From: Chthonomonadaceae bacterium
GTDB lineage: Bacteria > Armatimonadota > Chthonomonadetes > Chthonomonadales > Chthonomonadaceae
DNA: 47,023 nucleotides
Reading direction: 5' to 3'
Assembly: GCA_025352825.1 (NCBI GenBank)
Contig: JANXSG010000186.1
Span: 1 to 47,023, forward strand
In this document: positions 31,880 through 39,567 of the stretch, piece after piece
Layout of the letters: the number at the start of each line of letters is the position of its first letter
How positions within the stretch are numbered: position 1 is the first letter of the stretch
The notes under the pieces: generated by a model
Told to the model about the DNA's origin: nothing
The model's database searches: none
What the model saw: only the letters and a program-made list of their open reading frames with translations
Position numbers and translations under genes: made by a program

Positions 31880-32509
31880 ATGTCTCCTGTGCTCATTGTT
31901 ATCATTGAGAGACGAACCCTTTTTCGCCAGGGTATTGCAGCCATAGTTCGTTCTGAATCAGATTTTGAGCTGGCTGGAGAAGCAGCAGATGCTGATGAAG
32001 CACGTCGAATCTGCCTAAGAATTCAGCCAAATATTATTTTGCTGGACGCTGCCCTTCCCACAGAAATTGACCGGGATGGGCTTCACCTCATTGCCAGCCT
32101 GAAAGTATCCTCTCCACATTCGCACGTAGTAATCCTGGCGCGAGCTGGTGACGATAGGCCTGAATCTACTGCTCAAAGTGAGCGTGCTGAAGCTATTAAA
32201 AATGGCGCCGCTGCCTATATATCCCCCACCTTAGATCAGAAGGAATTCCTTTCCATTCTCCACCAGGCCGCACTGTATGGACATCCCCATCACAGCCATA
32301 CTCATAATACAGAAGCCTCTCTTACCGATCGAGAGAGAGAAGTGATCGCTTTAATTTCAGAAGGAATGTCAAATAAGGAAGTGGCGCACAGACTGGGAAT
32401 CAGCATCCAAACAGTTAAAAATCATGTGAGTCATCTGCTGGAAAAACTTGCATTGGCGGATCGTACACAGTTAGCAATTTACGCATATGAGAACCATCTT
32501 CACCTCTAA
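31880..32509 (+). CDS. NarL/FixJ-type response regulator with degenerate receiver (209 aa)
   Basis: The C-terminal LuxR/GerE helix-turn-helix is clear: LTDREREVIALISEGMSNKE, VAHRLGISIQTVKNHVSHLL. The receiver keeps the strand pattern and the phospho-acceptor position (Asp56 in ILLDAALP), but the acidic pair is E-R (VIIERRTLFRQG), the Thr after strand 4 is Ala (VVILARAGD), and the Lys after strand 5 is lost (AAAYISPTLD). It may be active without phosphorylation or sense a ligand. No kinase gene is near. AAAGGAG lies upstream of ATG 31880. Confidence 0.9.
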   Translation: MSPVLIVIIERRTLFRQGIAAIVRSESDFELAGEAADADEARRICLRIQPNIILLDAALPTEIDRDGLHLIASLKVSSPHSHVVILARAGDDRPESTAQSERAEAIKNGAAAYISPTLDQKEFLSILHQAALYGHPHHSHTHNTEASLTDREREVIALISEGMSNKEVAHRLGISIQTVKNHVSHLLEKLALADRTQLAIYAYENHLHL

Positions 32510-32579
32510 TTCGTAATAATCTTTAAATAGGTTCTGAACTGTGAATACATTTACACTTAACTTCTGAAAGGAACACGGC

Positions 32580-33152
32580 ATGAAATCCGCTCTTTGCGTA
32601 TTTGTAATTACTACTGCATTCGCTCTCACAACGGGCTGTGGACATCATCTAGACCTGGTACAGATAACCGCTAGACTGGCGCTATCACCAGACAGTAACT
32701 CGGAGAAATCTAAAACCCAAAAGAAGATTAAAATCGTGAAAGTGGTTCATTCGGATGCAGAGTGGCGCAAAATCCTATCACCTGAGCAGTACCATGTCAC
32801 TCGGGAATCAGGTACGGAGGCGGCATTCAGCGGTATATATTGGGAAAATCATGTCAAAGGGAAATATGTATGTGTAGGCTGTGGACTGGATCTGTTTGAT
32901 TCCAAGACGAAATTTGAATCAGGAACTGGCTGGCCGAGTTTTTGGAAGCCCGTCAGAAAAGATTTTGTGATAAACCGTGTCGACAGCAGCTTGGGATCGG
33001 AAAGAACAGAAGTACTCTGCGCCAGATGTGACGCCCATCTTGGGCATGTATTCGATGATGGACCTCAGCCTACAGGACTGCGATACTGCATGAACTCAGC
33101 CGCGCTGAAGTTCTTTCCAGCTAAACCGGAAGTCAATCCTAAGAAGAGATAA
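32580..33152 (+). CDS. msrB: Lipoprotein methionine-R-sulfoxide reductase (MsrB, 190 aa)
   Basis: The N-terminus is a lipoprotein signal ([15 protein letters not shown], lipobox LTTGC). The catalytic domain begins near [20 protein letters not shown]. It has the zinc Cys pairs CVGC and [35 protein letters not shown] and the catalytic Cys in [11 protein letters not shown]. It reduces methionine-R-sulfoxide in envelope proteins. ATG 32580 follows GAAAGG. It lies apart from the YedY-like operon but serves the same chemistry. Confidence 0.94.
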   Translation: MKSALCVFVITTAFALTTGCGHHLDLVQITARLALSPDSNSEKSKTQKKIKIVKVVHSDAEWRKILSPEQYHVTRESGTEAAFSGIYWENHVKGKYVCVGCGLDLFDSKTKFESGTGWPSFWKPVRKDFVINRVDSSLGSERTEVLCARCDAHLGHVFDDGPQPTGLRYCMNSAALKFFPAKPEVNPKKR

Positions 33153-33172
33153 AGCGAATACCTCACTTCCAG

Positions 33173-33198
33173 CCCCTCTCCGAAAAACAGGAGAGGGG
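33173..33198. terminator. Dispersed palindrome acting as terminator between msrB and a small gene
   Basis: CCCCTCTCC and GGAGAGGGG are perfect complements (9 bp) around GAAAAACA, between convergent genes. This is a short member of the dispersed family; it could terminate both transcripts although T-runs are weak. Confidence 0.6.
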
Positions 33199-33232
33199 TC
33201 AGAAATTAAATGATGGGTTTCAGCTATTTACA

Positions 33233-33526
33233 TTAAGCCGCATCGGTATATTCGCCAAGTTTCTGAGCGCGAATCTCTTTGAGAAGAGAGTTCGCCGCCA
33301 GTAGATAACATACCACAGATGGCGCTAACTGAATTATAAAACTGAATATAGCCAATGGAAATGGGAGCTGTATCACTCCACATGTAAAGAGTATCAGCAG
33401 CCAGGTTCCCCATGCTGCATATTTAAGTGTATTTTTACCGTTTTTCCCGCGACACTTCCCTGCGCCTCGCCACATCACGCCACCAATTACCGCAGGAATT
33501 AGAACTGACATTAAGCCTTCAATCAT
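33233..33526 (-). CDS. Small membrane protein, unknown (97 aa)
   Basis: ATG 33526 is preceded by GGGAGGT with a 7-base spacer. Three hydrophobic segments are seen: MSVLIPAVIGGVMW, AWGTWLLILFTCGVIQL and LAIFSFIIQLAPSVVCYLLA, joined by a basic loop (RGAGKCRGKNGKNTLKY). I do not recognise it. It is monocistronic and convergent with msrB. Confidence 0.65.
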   Translation of the reverse strand: MIEGLMSVLIPAVIGGVMWRGAGKCRGKNGKNTLKYAAWGTWLLILFTCGVIQLPFPLAIFSFIIQLAPSVVCYLLAANSLLKEIRAQKLGEYTDAA

Positions 33527-34039
33527 TTTCGTACCTCCCGTATCATCTCAGGCACATCCACCCTTATATTCTACCAATACGTATTAGAAACTGTCAGGTT
33601 CCGTAGTTTTTATTTATTACCTGAAATCGATTTGAAATAGTCGCGAACGAGGGAGCGGTATTCTGGCGGATAACAAGATTCGATACTCACATTTCCCATT
33701 TGAGGTGAACCTTCCGGTGTGACCGCTTTTAGATCACAGGTATGGAGGCATGTATGCTTATCATGTAGAGGTAATGCGAAAAGTCAGTGCAAACTCATAT
33801 TTCAGCTCTCACCCCCCGACCCTCCTCTCCCAAAAACAGGAGAGGAGGTGACAATGGCATCGATTTTTCAATATATATAGGGTTTGGATCTTACTATAAG
33901 CGCATATCTCGCGAAATGGCAGACAGGATACCAACAATTTAAATCTCCCCCTCTCCAGTTTTTGGGAGAGGGAGTCGGGGGGTGAGGTCGAACAGAGTGT
34001 TTCAACTTTTTCGAGACTTTTGCAATTACCTCATAGCAA
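33527..34039. other. Intergenic region with a nested fold-back element
   Basis: Two dispersed repeats in opposite orientation (33809-33852 and 33944-33988) lie inside an outer inverted pair related to GAGGTAATNGCAAAAGT (33768-33784 against 34016-34032). The whole 33768-34032 stretch can fold into one long hairpin with an AT-rich centre. I see no gene in the rest; the frame at 33868-34071 overlaps the repeats and is not supported. Confidence 0.6.
33768..34032. repeat. Composite fold-back element (265 bp)
   Basis: The outer arms GAGGTAATGCGAAAAGT and ACTTTTGCAATTACCTC match at 14 of 17 positions when inverted. Inside them, CTCACCCCCCGACCCTCCTC (33809-) and its near inverse ending GGAGTCGGGGGGTGAGG (-33987) form inner arms. 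This is the largest of the fold-back elements and unites the two repeat families of the window. Confidence 0.6.
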
Positions 34040-35062
34040 TTAACTATTGGAAAGCATATGGAAGCTTTCAAATCTTCGAGCGGATATCTCCCCTCTCTCC
34101 ACAGCTGCCTTCAGACTACATCCAGGTTCCGCCTTATGCTTACAATCACGAAACCTACACGGTGTATCCAGCGCTTCTTCGAACTCAATAAAGCATTCGA
34201 GAAGTTCCTCTCGCGACATTTTTAAGAGTTCCAACTGCCTCAATCCCGGCGTATCGGCTACCCATCCACCAGTTATAAGTGGTATAAGTTCCCGGGCAGT
34301 AGTTGTATGTTTTCCTTTGAAGGTGACATCTCCAATATTTCCGGTAGCCAATTTTAGCCCTGGTTGGATGGAGTTCAAAAGGCTTGATTTCCCAACTCCA
34401 GATGGGCCAGTTACTGCACTAATCTTTCCGTGAAGTTCTGCGCGCAGTTCTTTAATACCAATACCTTTTTTCGAACTGACTGGCAGTACTCGATAGCCTA
34501 TCTTAATATACTCTGCAAAGGATTTTTCGAAATCTTTCTGCGCTACCAGATCAATTTTATTCGCAACTAGAAGCGATTCCAAACCGTGATACTCCGCCGA
34601 TGCCAGCCACCGGTCGATTCTCCAAAGATCAGGATTCGGTTCGGCACAGGCAAACACTATCACAAGCAGGTCAAGATTGGTTACGAGAGTCTGAATTTTT
34701 CCACGGAATCCAGATCGGGAAAAATTCGTCTTACGTGGGAGAATCTCTTCGATGATACCCTGAGAATCGCTAATGATGCTGAATCTTACACGATCACCCA
34801 CAGAGATGCTATCCGATATGAATGGGCGCTTTGCCTCGGTAACTCGTTTTGGGCGACTCTTGCTGGTCGAGTAGGTAAAGTTTTTCTTTAGGTTGCCTCG
34901 GAGAATACAGGGCACGACAACCTCAGCACAGGCCGTTTCTCCATCGGGCTGTACGAGGTACATCCCGCTGTTCGCCTTAAGTACTATCCCATGAAGACTC
35001 TCTTTGGGTACAGAGGATAGTAGCTCTTCATTTAATTCAACGGTTTCATTGGTTACGATGAT
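34040..35062 (-). CDS. rsgA: Small ribosomal subunit maturation GTPase RsgA (340 aa), apparent ATC start
   Basis: A circularly permuted GTPase: NLDLLVIVFACAEPNPDLW, ANKIDLV (G4), GPSGVGKSSLLNS (G1), DTPGLRQLE (G3) and a C-terminal zinc site (CRFRDCKHKAEPGC). The N-terminal OB fold needs ESLHGIVLKANSGMYLVQPD, and the part before MYLV lies upstream of the first ATG (34963). That extension is open to a TAG at 35074-35072 with no ATG, GTG or TTG in frame. The ATC at 35062 lies six bases after AGGAG and is the best start. A frameshift from ATG 35067 is the alternative. RsgA releases maturing 30S subunits. Confidence 0.9.
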   Translation of the reverse strand: MIVTNETVELNEELLSSVPKESLHGIVLKANSGMYLVQPDGETACAEVVVPCILRGNLKKNFTYSTSKSRPKRVTEAKRPFISDSISVGDRVRFSIISDSQGIIEEILPRKTNFSRSGFRGKIQTLVTNLDLLVIVFACAEPNPDLWRIDRWLASAEYHGLESLLVANKIDLVAQKDFEKSFAEYIKIGYRVLPVSSKKGIGIKELRAELHGKISAVTGPSGVGKSSLLNSIQPGLKLATGNIGDVTFKGKHTTTARELIPLITGGWVADTPGLRQLELLKMSREELLECFIEFEEALDTPCRFRDCKHKAEPGCSLKAAVERGEISARRFESFHMLSNS

Positions 35063-35076
35063 CGCATTCTCCTAAT

Positions 35077-35092
35077 AACAACACAAGTTGTT
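35077..35092. promoter_or_regulatory. Palindrome in front of rsgA
   Basis: AACAAC-ACAA-GTTGTT forms a perfect 6-bp inverted repeat just upstream of the rsgA Shine-Dalgarno sequence, in the divergent region with the phosphohexomutase gene. It could be an operator or a leader hairpin. Confidence 0.5.
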
Positions 35093-35271
35093 AAATAACA
35101 AGTCTATTTTGAGTATACCACTTTAAAGATATATAGTTTACAAGATCAATTTTGGTAAAGAGGAGATCAAAAAGACGTTCTCAGCTAGAGGAAAACCTGG
35201 TGAATCTGCCGAACATTAAACATATTTTGGTTAGAAGCACTCTCTTATTGAGATGCTGGGAGCAGCAATTT

Positions 35272-36681
35272 ATGACAGCGGTCAATCCAAAGGTTTTTCG
35301 TACTTATGATATACGTGCGCTCGTGCCGGAACTTGTGGACGAGAGCAGTGTCTATTTCGGGAAGGTCGGGGATGCTGATTCCTATCAAGCGCCCTTAACG
35401 CCTGAAGGAGTCGAAGAGATCGGAAGAGGCCTGGCAGATTTCTTCGGTGAGACGATGGTTGCTATCGGCTACGATGCACGAATCTCCAGCCCGGAGTGGT
35501 CGGCTGCGTTGGCACGTGGAATGAATCGGCAGGGAGTGGATGTTCTGGATATCGGTCTGGCTACCACCGACATGGTCTACTTTGCTTCAGGTAAATTCAA
35601 TCTGCCTGCGGTCGAGATCACGGCCTCGCACTGCACCAAAGAACTCAATGGTATGAAGATTGTCCGTGCGGGAGCCAATGTGGTGGGCCGCGGCTCCGGT
35701 ATGGAAGATCTAGCTGATCTGGTAATTTCTGGTAAGTTCAAGCAATCAAACAGCATAGGGAAGGTCATCAAACGGGATATTATGGATGAGTACATGGCTC
35801 ATCTGATGCAGTTTGTGGATGTCTCCAAGATCAAGCCGTTCAAAATTCTTGCAGATGCCGGTAACGGGGTGGGCGGGGCGCCGGCGCGAAAACTGTTTTC
35901 ACTGATACCACAGCTAAAAGTGACGGAGTTATATTTTGAGCCGGATGGGACTTTCCCAAACCACGAAGCCAACCCATTTGAACGTGAGAATATCGAGGAG
36001 ATAATCCATCGGATTCCGCTTGAAGGTGCAGATTTTGGTGTGGCATGGGATGGTGACGCTGATCGCTGCTTCTTCCTGGATGAAAAAGGTGAGCCTCTGC
36101 CAGGCGATTTTGTGACCACACTTGTTGCGCGCCACTTCCTTAAAATCACTCCCGGAGCCAGCATCGTCTACGATCTACGGGCATCTCGTGCAGTAAAAGA
36201 CTGGGTTGAAAAACTGGGCGGAACCGCTATCGCTGAGCGTGTTGGCCACTCTTATATCAAGCGAACCATGCGTGCACAAAATGCAGTTTTTGGCGGCGAG
36301 GTTTCCGGCCACTACTACTTTAGAGATCACTACTACGCGGATAACGGATATATACCTCTTCTTGCCATACTTCAGATTCTCTCCGAGGCAGATGTCAAAA
36401 TGAGCGAACTGGTTTCCAGCCTTGGTAACTACTATATCTCAGGCGAAATCAACTCCACCGTTCCAAGTACTGAAGCTGTAATGGACAGAATTAAAACGAA
36501 GTTTGCCGACGGTGCACAAGACTTTCGAGATGGAATATCGGTGGAGTATACGGACTGGCACTTCAACGTACGCCCATCAGCGAATGACCCTGTAGTCCGC
36601 CTCAATCTGGAAGCAAGTTCACAGTTGAATATGGAGCGCCGAAGAGATGAGATATTAGCGCTAATCCGCCAGGACAGTTAA
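35272..36681 (+). CDS. Phosphomannomutase/phosphoglucomutase family protein (469 aa)
   Basis: The start MTAVNPKVFRTYDIRALV is chosen because it matches the family start and GGGAG lies nine bases upstream; the frame is open for 40 more codons. Hallmarks are the active-site loop ITASHCTKELNGMK (about residue 125), the metal loop DGDADRCFF, and the sugar loop GGEVSGHYYFRD. It interconverts hexose-6- and hexose-1-phosphates for sugar-nucleotide and envelope synthesis. The active loop reads TASHCT where the family nearly always has TASHNP; Ser is kept, so it may still work with altered substrate. Confidence 0.93.
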   Translation: MTAVNPKVFRTYDIRALVPELVDESSVYFGKVGDADSYQAPLTPEGVEEIGRGLADFFGETMVAIGYDARISSPEWSAALARGMNRQGVDVLDIGLATTDMVYFASGKFNLPAVEITASHCTKELNGMKIVRAGANVVGRGSGMEDLADLVISGKFKQSNSIGKVIKRDIMDEYMAHLMQFVDVSKIKPFKILADAGNGVGGAPARKLFSLIPQLKVTELYFEPDGTFPNHEANPFERENIEEIIHRIPLEGADFGVAWDGDADRCFFLDEKGEPLPGDFVTTLVARHFLKITPGASIVYDLRASRAVKDWVEKLGGTAIAERVGHSYIKRTMRAQNAVFGGEVSGHYYFRDHYYADNGYIPLLAILQILSEADVKMSELVSSLGNYYISGEINSTVPSTEAVMDRIKTKFADGAQDFRDGISVEYTDWHFNVRPSANDPVVRLNLEASSQLNMERRRDEILALIRQDS

Positions 36682-36778
36682 ATATCGATCCTTTAAATCA
36701 GGTGTATAATAGACTAGTGTCAAGTAGATCGTAACTAACTGTCCCATATTATATTACAGGGAGGATAAGGAAAGACTC

Positions 36779-37000
36779 ATGATACTTATTCGCTTTCCAG
36801 ACGCAGAGTCGAAGCGACGTGCTTTGGGATTTCTGGCAGGTCGTTTCTCGTTCAAGAGCTGGTCGGATGGAGATATGGTCGTGTCAGCCTCCGCTTTGTC
36901 ACATTTGGCGACAGAGAATATTCCTTTTTCTGTAGAAGGACAGGCACCCTATGAGCGCCTCATTTCGGCGGTTCGAAATCCTTCTACCGCGAAGGTTTAA
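36779..37000 (+). CDS. Small protein, unknown (73 aa), first of a cluster
   Basis: ATG 36779 is preceded by AAGGAAAG. The product is soluble (LIRFPDAESKRRALGFLAGR, FSFKSWSDGDMVV, YERLISAV) and shows no known motif. It overlaps the next gene by 50 bases in another frame, so the two are coupled. It may act as a partner in a small accessory module. Confidence 0.6.
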   Translation: MILIRFPDAESKRRALGFLAGRFSFKSWSDGDMVVSASALSHLATENIPFSVEGQAPYERLISAVRNPSTAKV

Positions 37001-37272
37001 CGACGGACAGTCGGTCCCGGACGAGTTGATCTCGGATATTCTGCTCGAACTTGAGGAACGTTTTGGAGCTGTCTCGACCGAGACCCAAACCATTCGTGGA
37101 CTTTGGCGTCATGAGGATGAATTATACCGTGATGAACTTATTCGTTTGTTTGTAGACACTTTGGACATTCCTGAAAGTCGTCTATTATTTCATGGAATTC
37201 AAGGAACGATTGAAAGAACAGTTTCAACAAATTGATATTTGGATGACCACCTATCCTATAGATGTTCTATAA
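36951..37272 (+). pseudogene. Conserved small protein with a frameshift near its end
   Basis: The frame encodes RRFEILLPRRFNDGQSVPDE, LISDILLELEERFGAVSTET and QTIRGLWRHEDELYRDELIR, a family I recognise from cyanobacteria and others by its FEILLPxxFNDG start and IDIWMTTYP end. The first frame runs off into HGIQGTIERTVSTN and stops at 37235. One base later the correct ending MEFKERLKEQFQQIDIWMTT, YPIDVL appears and ends at 37272. One extra base near 37185 explains this. It may be a decayed gene, a sequencing error or a programmed shift. Confidence 0.65.
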
Positions 37273-37348
37273 GATGGAGAATCGTTCGGTCTGGTATTTT
37301 TGCCATGAATCTGTTAATAGGGTAGTATGCATATTTCAGGAGGTGAAA

Positions 37349-37624
37349 ATGATGGTTCATCAACCCCGATACAGCAAGGAAGATATTGGACGATTAGGAG
37401 ACGAAATCTATCACCGTGATATACGTCCATTAGTAATGCCTCAGGAAAAAGGTAAATTTCTGGTTCTTGACATCGAAACAGGGGACTACGAAGTGGACGA
37501 AGAGGATTTGAAAGCGGAGAAACGATTGCGTACTCATCGACCTTCTGGGATTTTCTATGGTGTCCGAATTGGTTACACTTCGGCTTACACTCTTTCTGGT
37601 AGGATGATTGAAGACCAAGCATGA
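37349..37624 (+). CDS. Small protein paired with a retropepsin-like gene (91 aa)
   Basis: ATG 37349 lies five bases after AGGAGG. The product has YSKEDIGRLGDEIYHRDIRP, KGKFLVLDIETGDYEVDEED and GIFYGVRIGYTSAYTLSGRM, a pattern I associate with small proteins encoded next to aspartic-protease-like genes in cyanobacteria. The function is unknown. The next gene starts inside its stop (ATGA, 37621-37624). Upstream in-frame starts lack ribosome-binding sites. Confidence 0.72.
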   Translation: MMVHQPRYSKEDIGRLGDEIYHRDIRPLVMPQEKGKFLVLDIETGDYEVDEEDLKAEKRLRTHRPSGIFYGVRIGYTSAYTLSGRMIEDQA

Positions 37625-37989
37625 TTTCAGGAATCGTGAACACTGTTTTAGAAGCAACCCTTCAACTAGAAATTTATGGTTCAAATAGTCAACAAAGTAT
37701 AGTCGCTGTAATTGACACAGGTTATAATGGATCGCTCACACTTCCGCGAGATGTCATATCTGCGCTCGGGCTACCGCCATTAGCTTCACGCTCAGTAACT
37801 CTTGGAGATGCCAGTCGTAAGGTTCTCGATTTCTATGAAGCTGATGTCCACTGGGATACAACAAGGAAAACTGTCGCGGTACTGTGCGTAGAAGGCGATC
37901 CATTAATCGGTACAGCCTTGTTGAATGGGTATAAAATAGAAGCAGTTTTTGTAGTTGGAGGCTCGGTGGAAATTACAGGTATTTCTTAA
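37621..37989 (+). CDS. Retropepsin-like clan AA aspartic protease (122 aa)
   Basis: The active-site motif IVAVIDTGYNGSLTLP (Asp about residue 32) and the second half-motif IGTALLNGYKIEAVF fit a single-domain retropepsin-like fold that would act as a homodimer. There is no signal peptide. Translation is coupled to the previous gene. In cyanobacteria this pair is common and looks like an accessory or toxin-antitoxin-like cassette; here it is 230 bases from a broken third small gene. Confidence 0.82.
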   Translation: MISGIVNTVLEATLQLEIYGSNSQQSIVAVIDTGYNGSLTLPRDVISALGLPPLASRSVTLGDASRKVLDFYEADVHWDTTRKTVAVLCVEGDPLIGTALLNGYKIEAVFVVGGSVEITGIS

Positions 37990-38011
37990 ATTCTATATAT
38001 GATTATATTAT

Positions 38012-38049
38012 CAAAATACCCCTCTTTCTTTTTGGAGAGGGGTATTTTG
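38012..38049. terminator. Bidirectional intrinsic terminator between the protease gene and metK
   Basis: CAAAATACCCCTCT and AGAGGGGTATTTTG are perfect complements (14 bp) around a 10-base T-rich loop, with AT-rich flanks. It separates two convergent genes. Confidence 0.85.
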
Positions 38050-38062
38050 ATTTATAGGTGAG

Positions 38063-39220
38063 TTAGTTCAGAGCATTTACTAAATCAGTGTTTTCCCATG
38101 GGAACGATGGATTTCCGAAGTGCCCGTTCTTGGCAGTATTCAGATATTTAATCTTGGAGGGATCGAGAAGTGACAGTCGTTCGATCATAGCACGAGGGCG
38201 CAGGTCGATGGCTTTGCGAACCCGCTTGACTATTTCAGATTCTGTGATTTTTCCGGTTCCAAATGTATCGACGAGTACGCTTACTGGTTCCGCAACTCCG
38301 ATGGCGTAGGCTAACTGTATCTCGGCGCGATCGGCGAGGCCTGCCGCTACGATGTTCTTCGCAACATATCTTCCTGTATAGGCAGCAGACCGGTCTACCT
38401 TGGATGGGTCTTTACCAGAGAATGCTCCCCCGCCATGCCGTGCGGCTCCACCATACGTATCGACGATGATCTTACGCCCTGTGACTCCCGTATCGCCCTG
38501 AGGTCCGCCAATAACAAATCGACCGGTTGGGTTGATATGATACTTGATATCGCTCTTCACGAACTTCTTATATTTAGCCAGAACTGGTTCGATCACATAT
38601 TTCTGAACATTTGCCTGCACAGCTTCGAGGCTCTGCGCTTCGTCGTGCTGGGTGGAGATAACAATGGTATCGATGTGATCTGCTTTGCCGTTTGCATCGT
38701 AGGCGATGGTGACTTGAGACTTCGCATCTGGCCGGAACCCGAGCTCCGGGTTTGCATGACGTACTTCGGTGAGCTGACGGGTAAGATCGTGCGCAATAGA
38801 GAGAGCAAGCGGCATGAGATTCTCAGTTTCGTTGATGGCGTAGCCGAACATGAGGCCTTGATCGCCAGCTCCCTGCTCGTCTGGATTGGCACGATCGACG
38901 CCCTGCGCAATATCCGGTGACTGCTGCTGAATGGCAAGCATAACGCCGCAGGTCTGCCCGTCGAAGCCGTAATCGGTCTTAGTGTAACCTACGTTGAGGA
39001 TGGTTTTCCGTACGACATCGGCAATCTCGACGTAAGCTTTGGTGGTGAGTTCGCCACCGACGACGCAGATTCCGCGTGTGACGAAGGTTTCGAGAGCTAC
39101 ACGGGAGTTCGGGTCACTTTTTAGCAGCTCATCCAGAATAGCATCGCTGATCTGATCGGCGAGTTTATCTGGATGGCCTTCACTGACGCTTTCTGATGTA
39201 AACAAGGAGAATTCAGACAT
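38063..39220 (-). CDS. metK: S-adenosylmethionine synthetase (385 aa)
   Basis: The start [19 protein letters not shown] (ATG 39220) matches the family; the frame is open further upstream but that part lies inside the riboswitch leader. Conserved blocks are [100 protein letters not shown] and [10 protein letters not shown]. It makes SAM from methionine and ATP. Expression is set by the SAM-I riboswitch in its 5' leader. Confidence 0.97.
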   Translation of the reverse strand: MSEFSLFTSESVSEGHPDKLADQISDAILDELLKSDPNSRVALETFVTRGICVVGGELTTKAYVEIADVVRKTILNVGYTKTDYGFDGQTCGVMLAIQQQSPDIAQGVDRANPDEQGAGDQGLMFGYAINETENLMPLALSIAHDLTRQLTEVRHANPELGFRPDAKSQVTIAYDANGKADHIDTIVISTQHDEAQSLEAVQANVQKYVIEPVLAKYKKFVKSDIKYHINPTGRFVIGGPQGDTGVTGRKIIVDTYGGAARHGGGAFSGKDPSKVDRSAAYTGRYVAKNIVAAGLADRAEIQLAYAIGVAEPVSVLVDTFGTGKITESEIVKRVRKAIDLRPRAMIERLSLLDPSKIKYLNTAKNGHFGNPSFPWENTDLVNALN

Positions 39221-39285
39221 ATTACAATTCCTTTCGTCGCGCTTCGGGTTGTTTACCGCTTGGAAGCTGCGTGGTGGGTGGAGCA

Positions 39286-39321
39286 TAAAAAAACAAAACC
39301 TCTTCTGCAGCGCAGAAGAGG
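39286..39321 (-). terminator. metK: Rho-independent terminator of the metK riboswitch
   Basis: On the minus strand CCTCTTCTGC-GCT-GCAGAAGAGG (10-bp stem) is followed by TTTTGTTTTTTT. It is the expression platform of the SAM riboswitch: with SAM bound it forms and stops transcription ahead of metK. Confidence 0.9.
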
Positions 39322-39388
39322 GTGTGGTGACGAGGAGGTGGAAAAAGAGCTTGTGAGCTAGCCTTTTTTCGACGAGAACGCACTGAAC

Positions 39389-39515
39389 ACTCTTATCTGG
39401 CAGTTTGCAGAATACATTGCACACTGCCCGGAATTAGCACCTGCCCTCGCCTTGAAGCGCGGGTGGTTGTTGTGGCGTCGTCAGGCCGGATCCCTCGACC
39501 ACTCTTGATAAGAAG
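39389..39515 (-). ncRNA. SAM-I (S-box) riboswitch controlling metK
   Basis: The minus strand reads CTTCTTATCAAGAGTGGTCG, then AGGGATCCGGCCTGACGACG, the core GGTGCTAATTCCGGGCAG, TGTGCAATGTATTC and the closing CCAGATAAGAG. The P1 stem (CTTCTTATC with GATAAGAG), the TGACGA element, and the GCTAATTCC and the late TGCCA-GATAAGAG match the SAM-I consensus. It binds SAM and, through the terminator at 39286-39321, shuts off metK when SAM is plentiful. Confidence 0.93.
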
Positions 39516-39538
39516 CAACACTATATAGTTATTGGTAA

Positions 39539-39567
39539 AGTCTAGCATATTCCACAGAGGTTGTCAA
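39539..39567 (-). promoter_or_regulatory. metK: Promoter of the metK transcript
   Basis: TTGACA (39567-39562), a 17-bp spacer and TAGACT (39544-39539, 4 of 6). The predicted start near 39532 is about 17 bases before the riboswitch. The -35 box overlaps the stop region of the upstream MFS gene. Confidence 0.7.

Noticed and set aside
33868-34071. Minus-strand frame of 67 codons
   Set aside because: It overlaps the composite repeat and the end of rsgA and shows no features.
38088-38937. Frames opposite metK
   Set aside because: They are antisense to a highly conserved gene and have no independent support.
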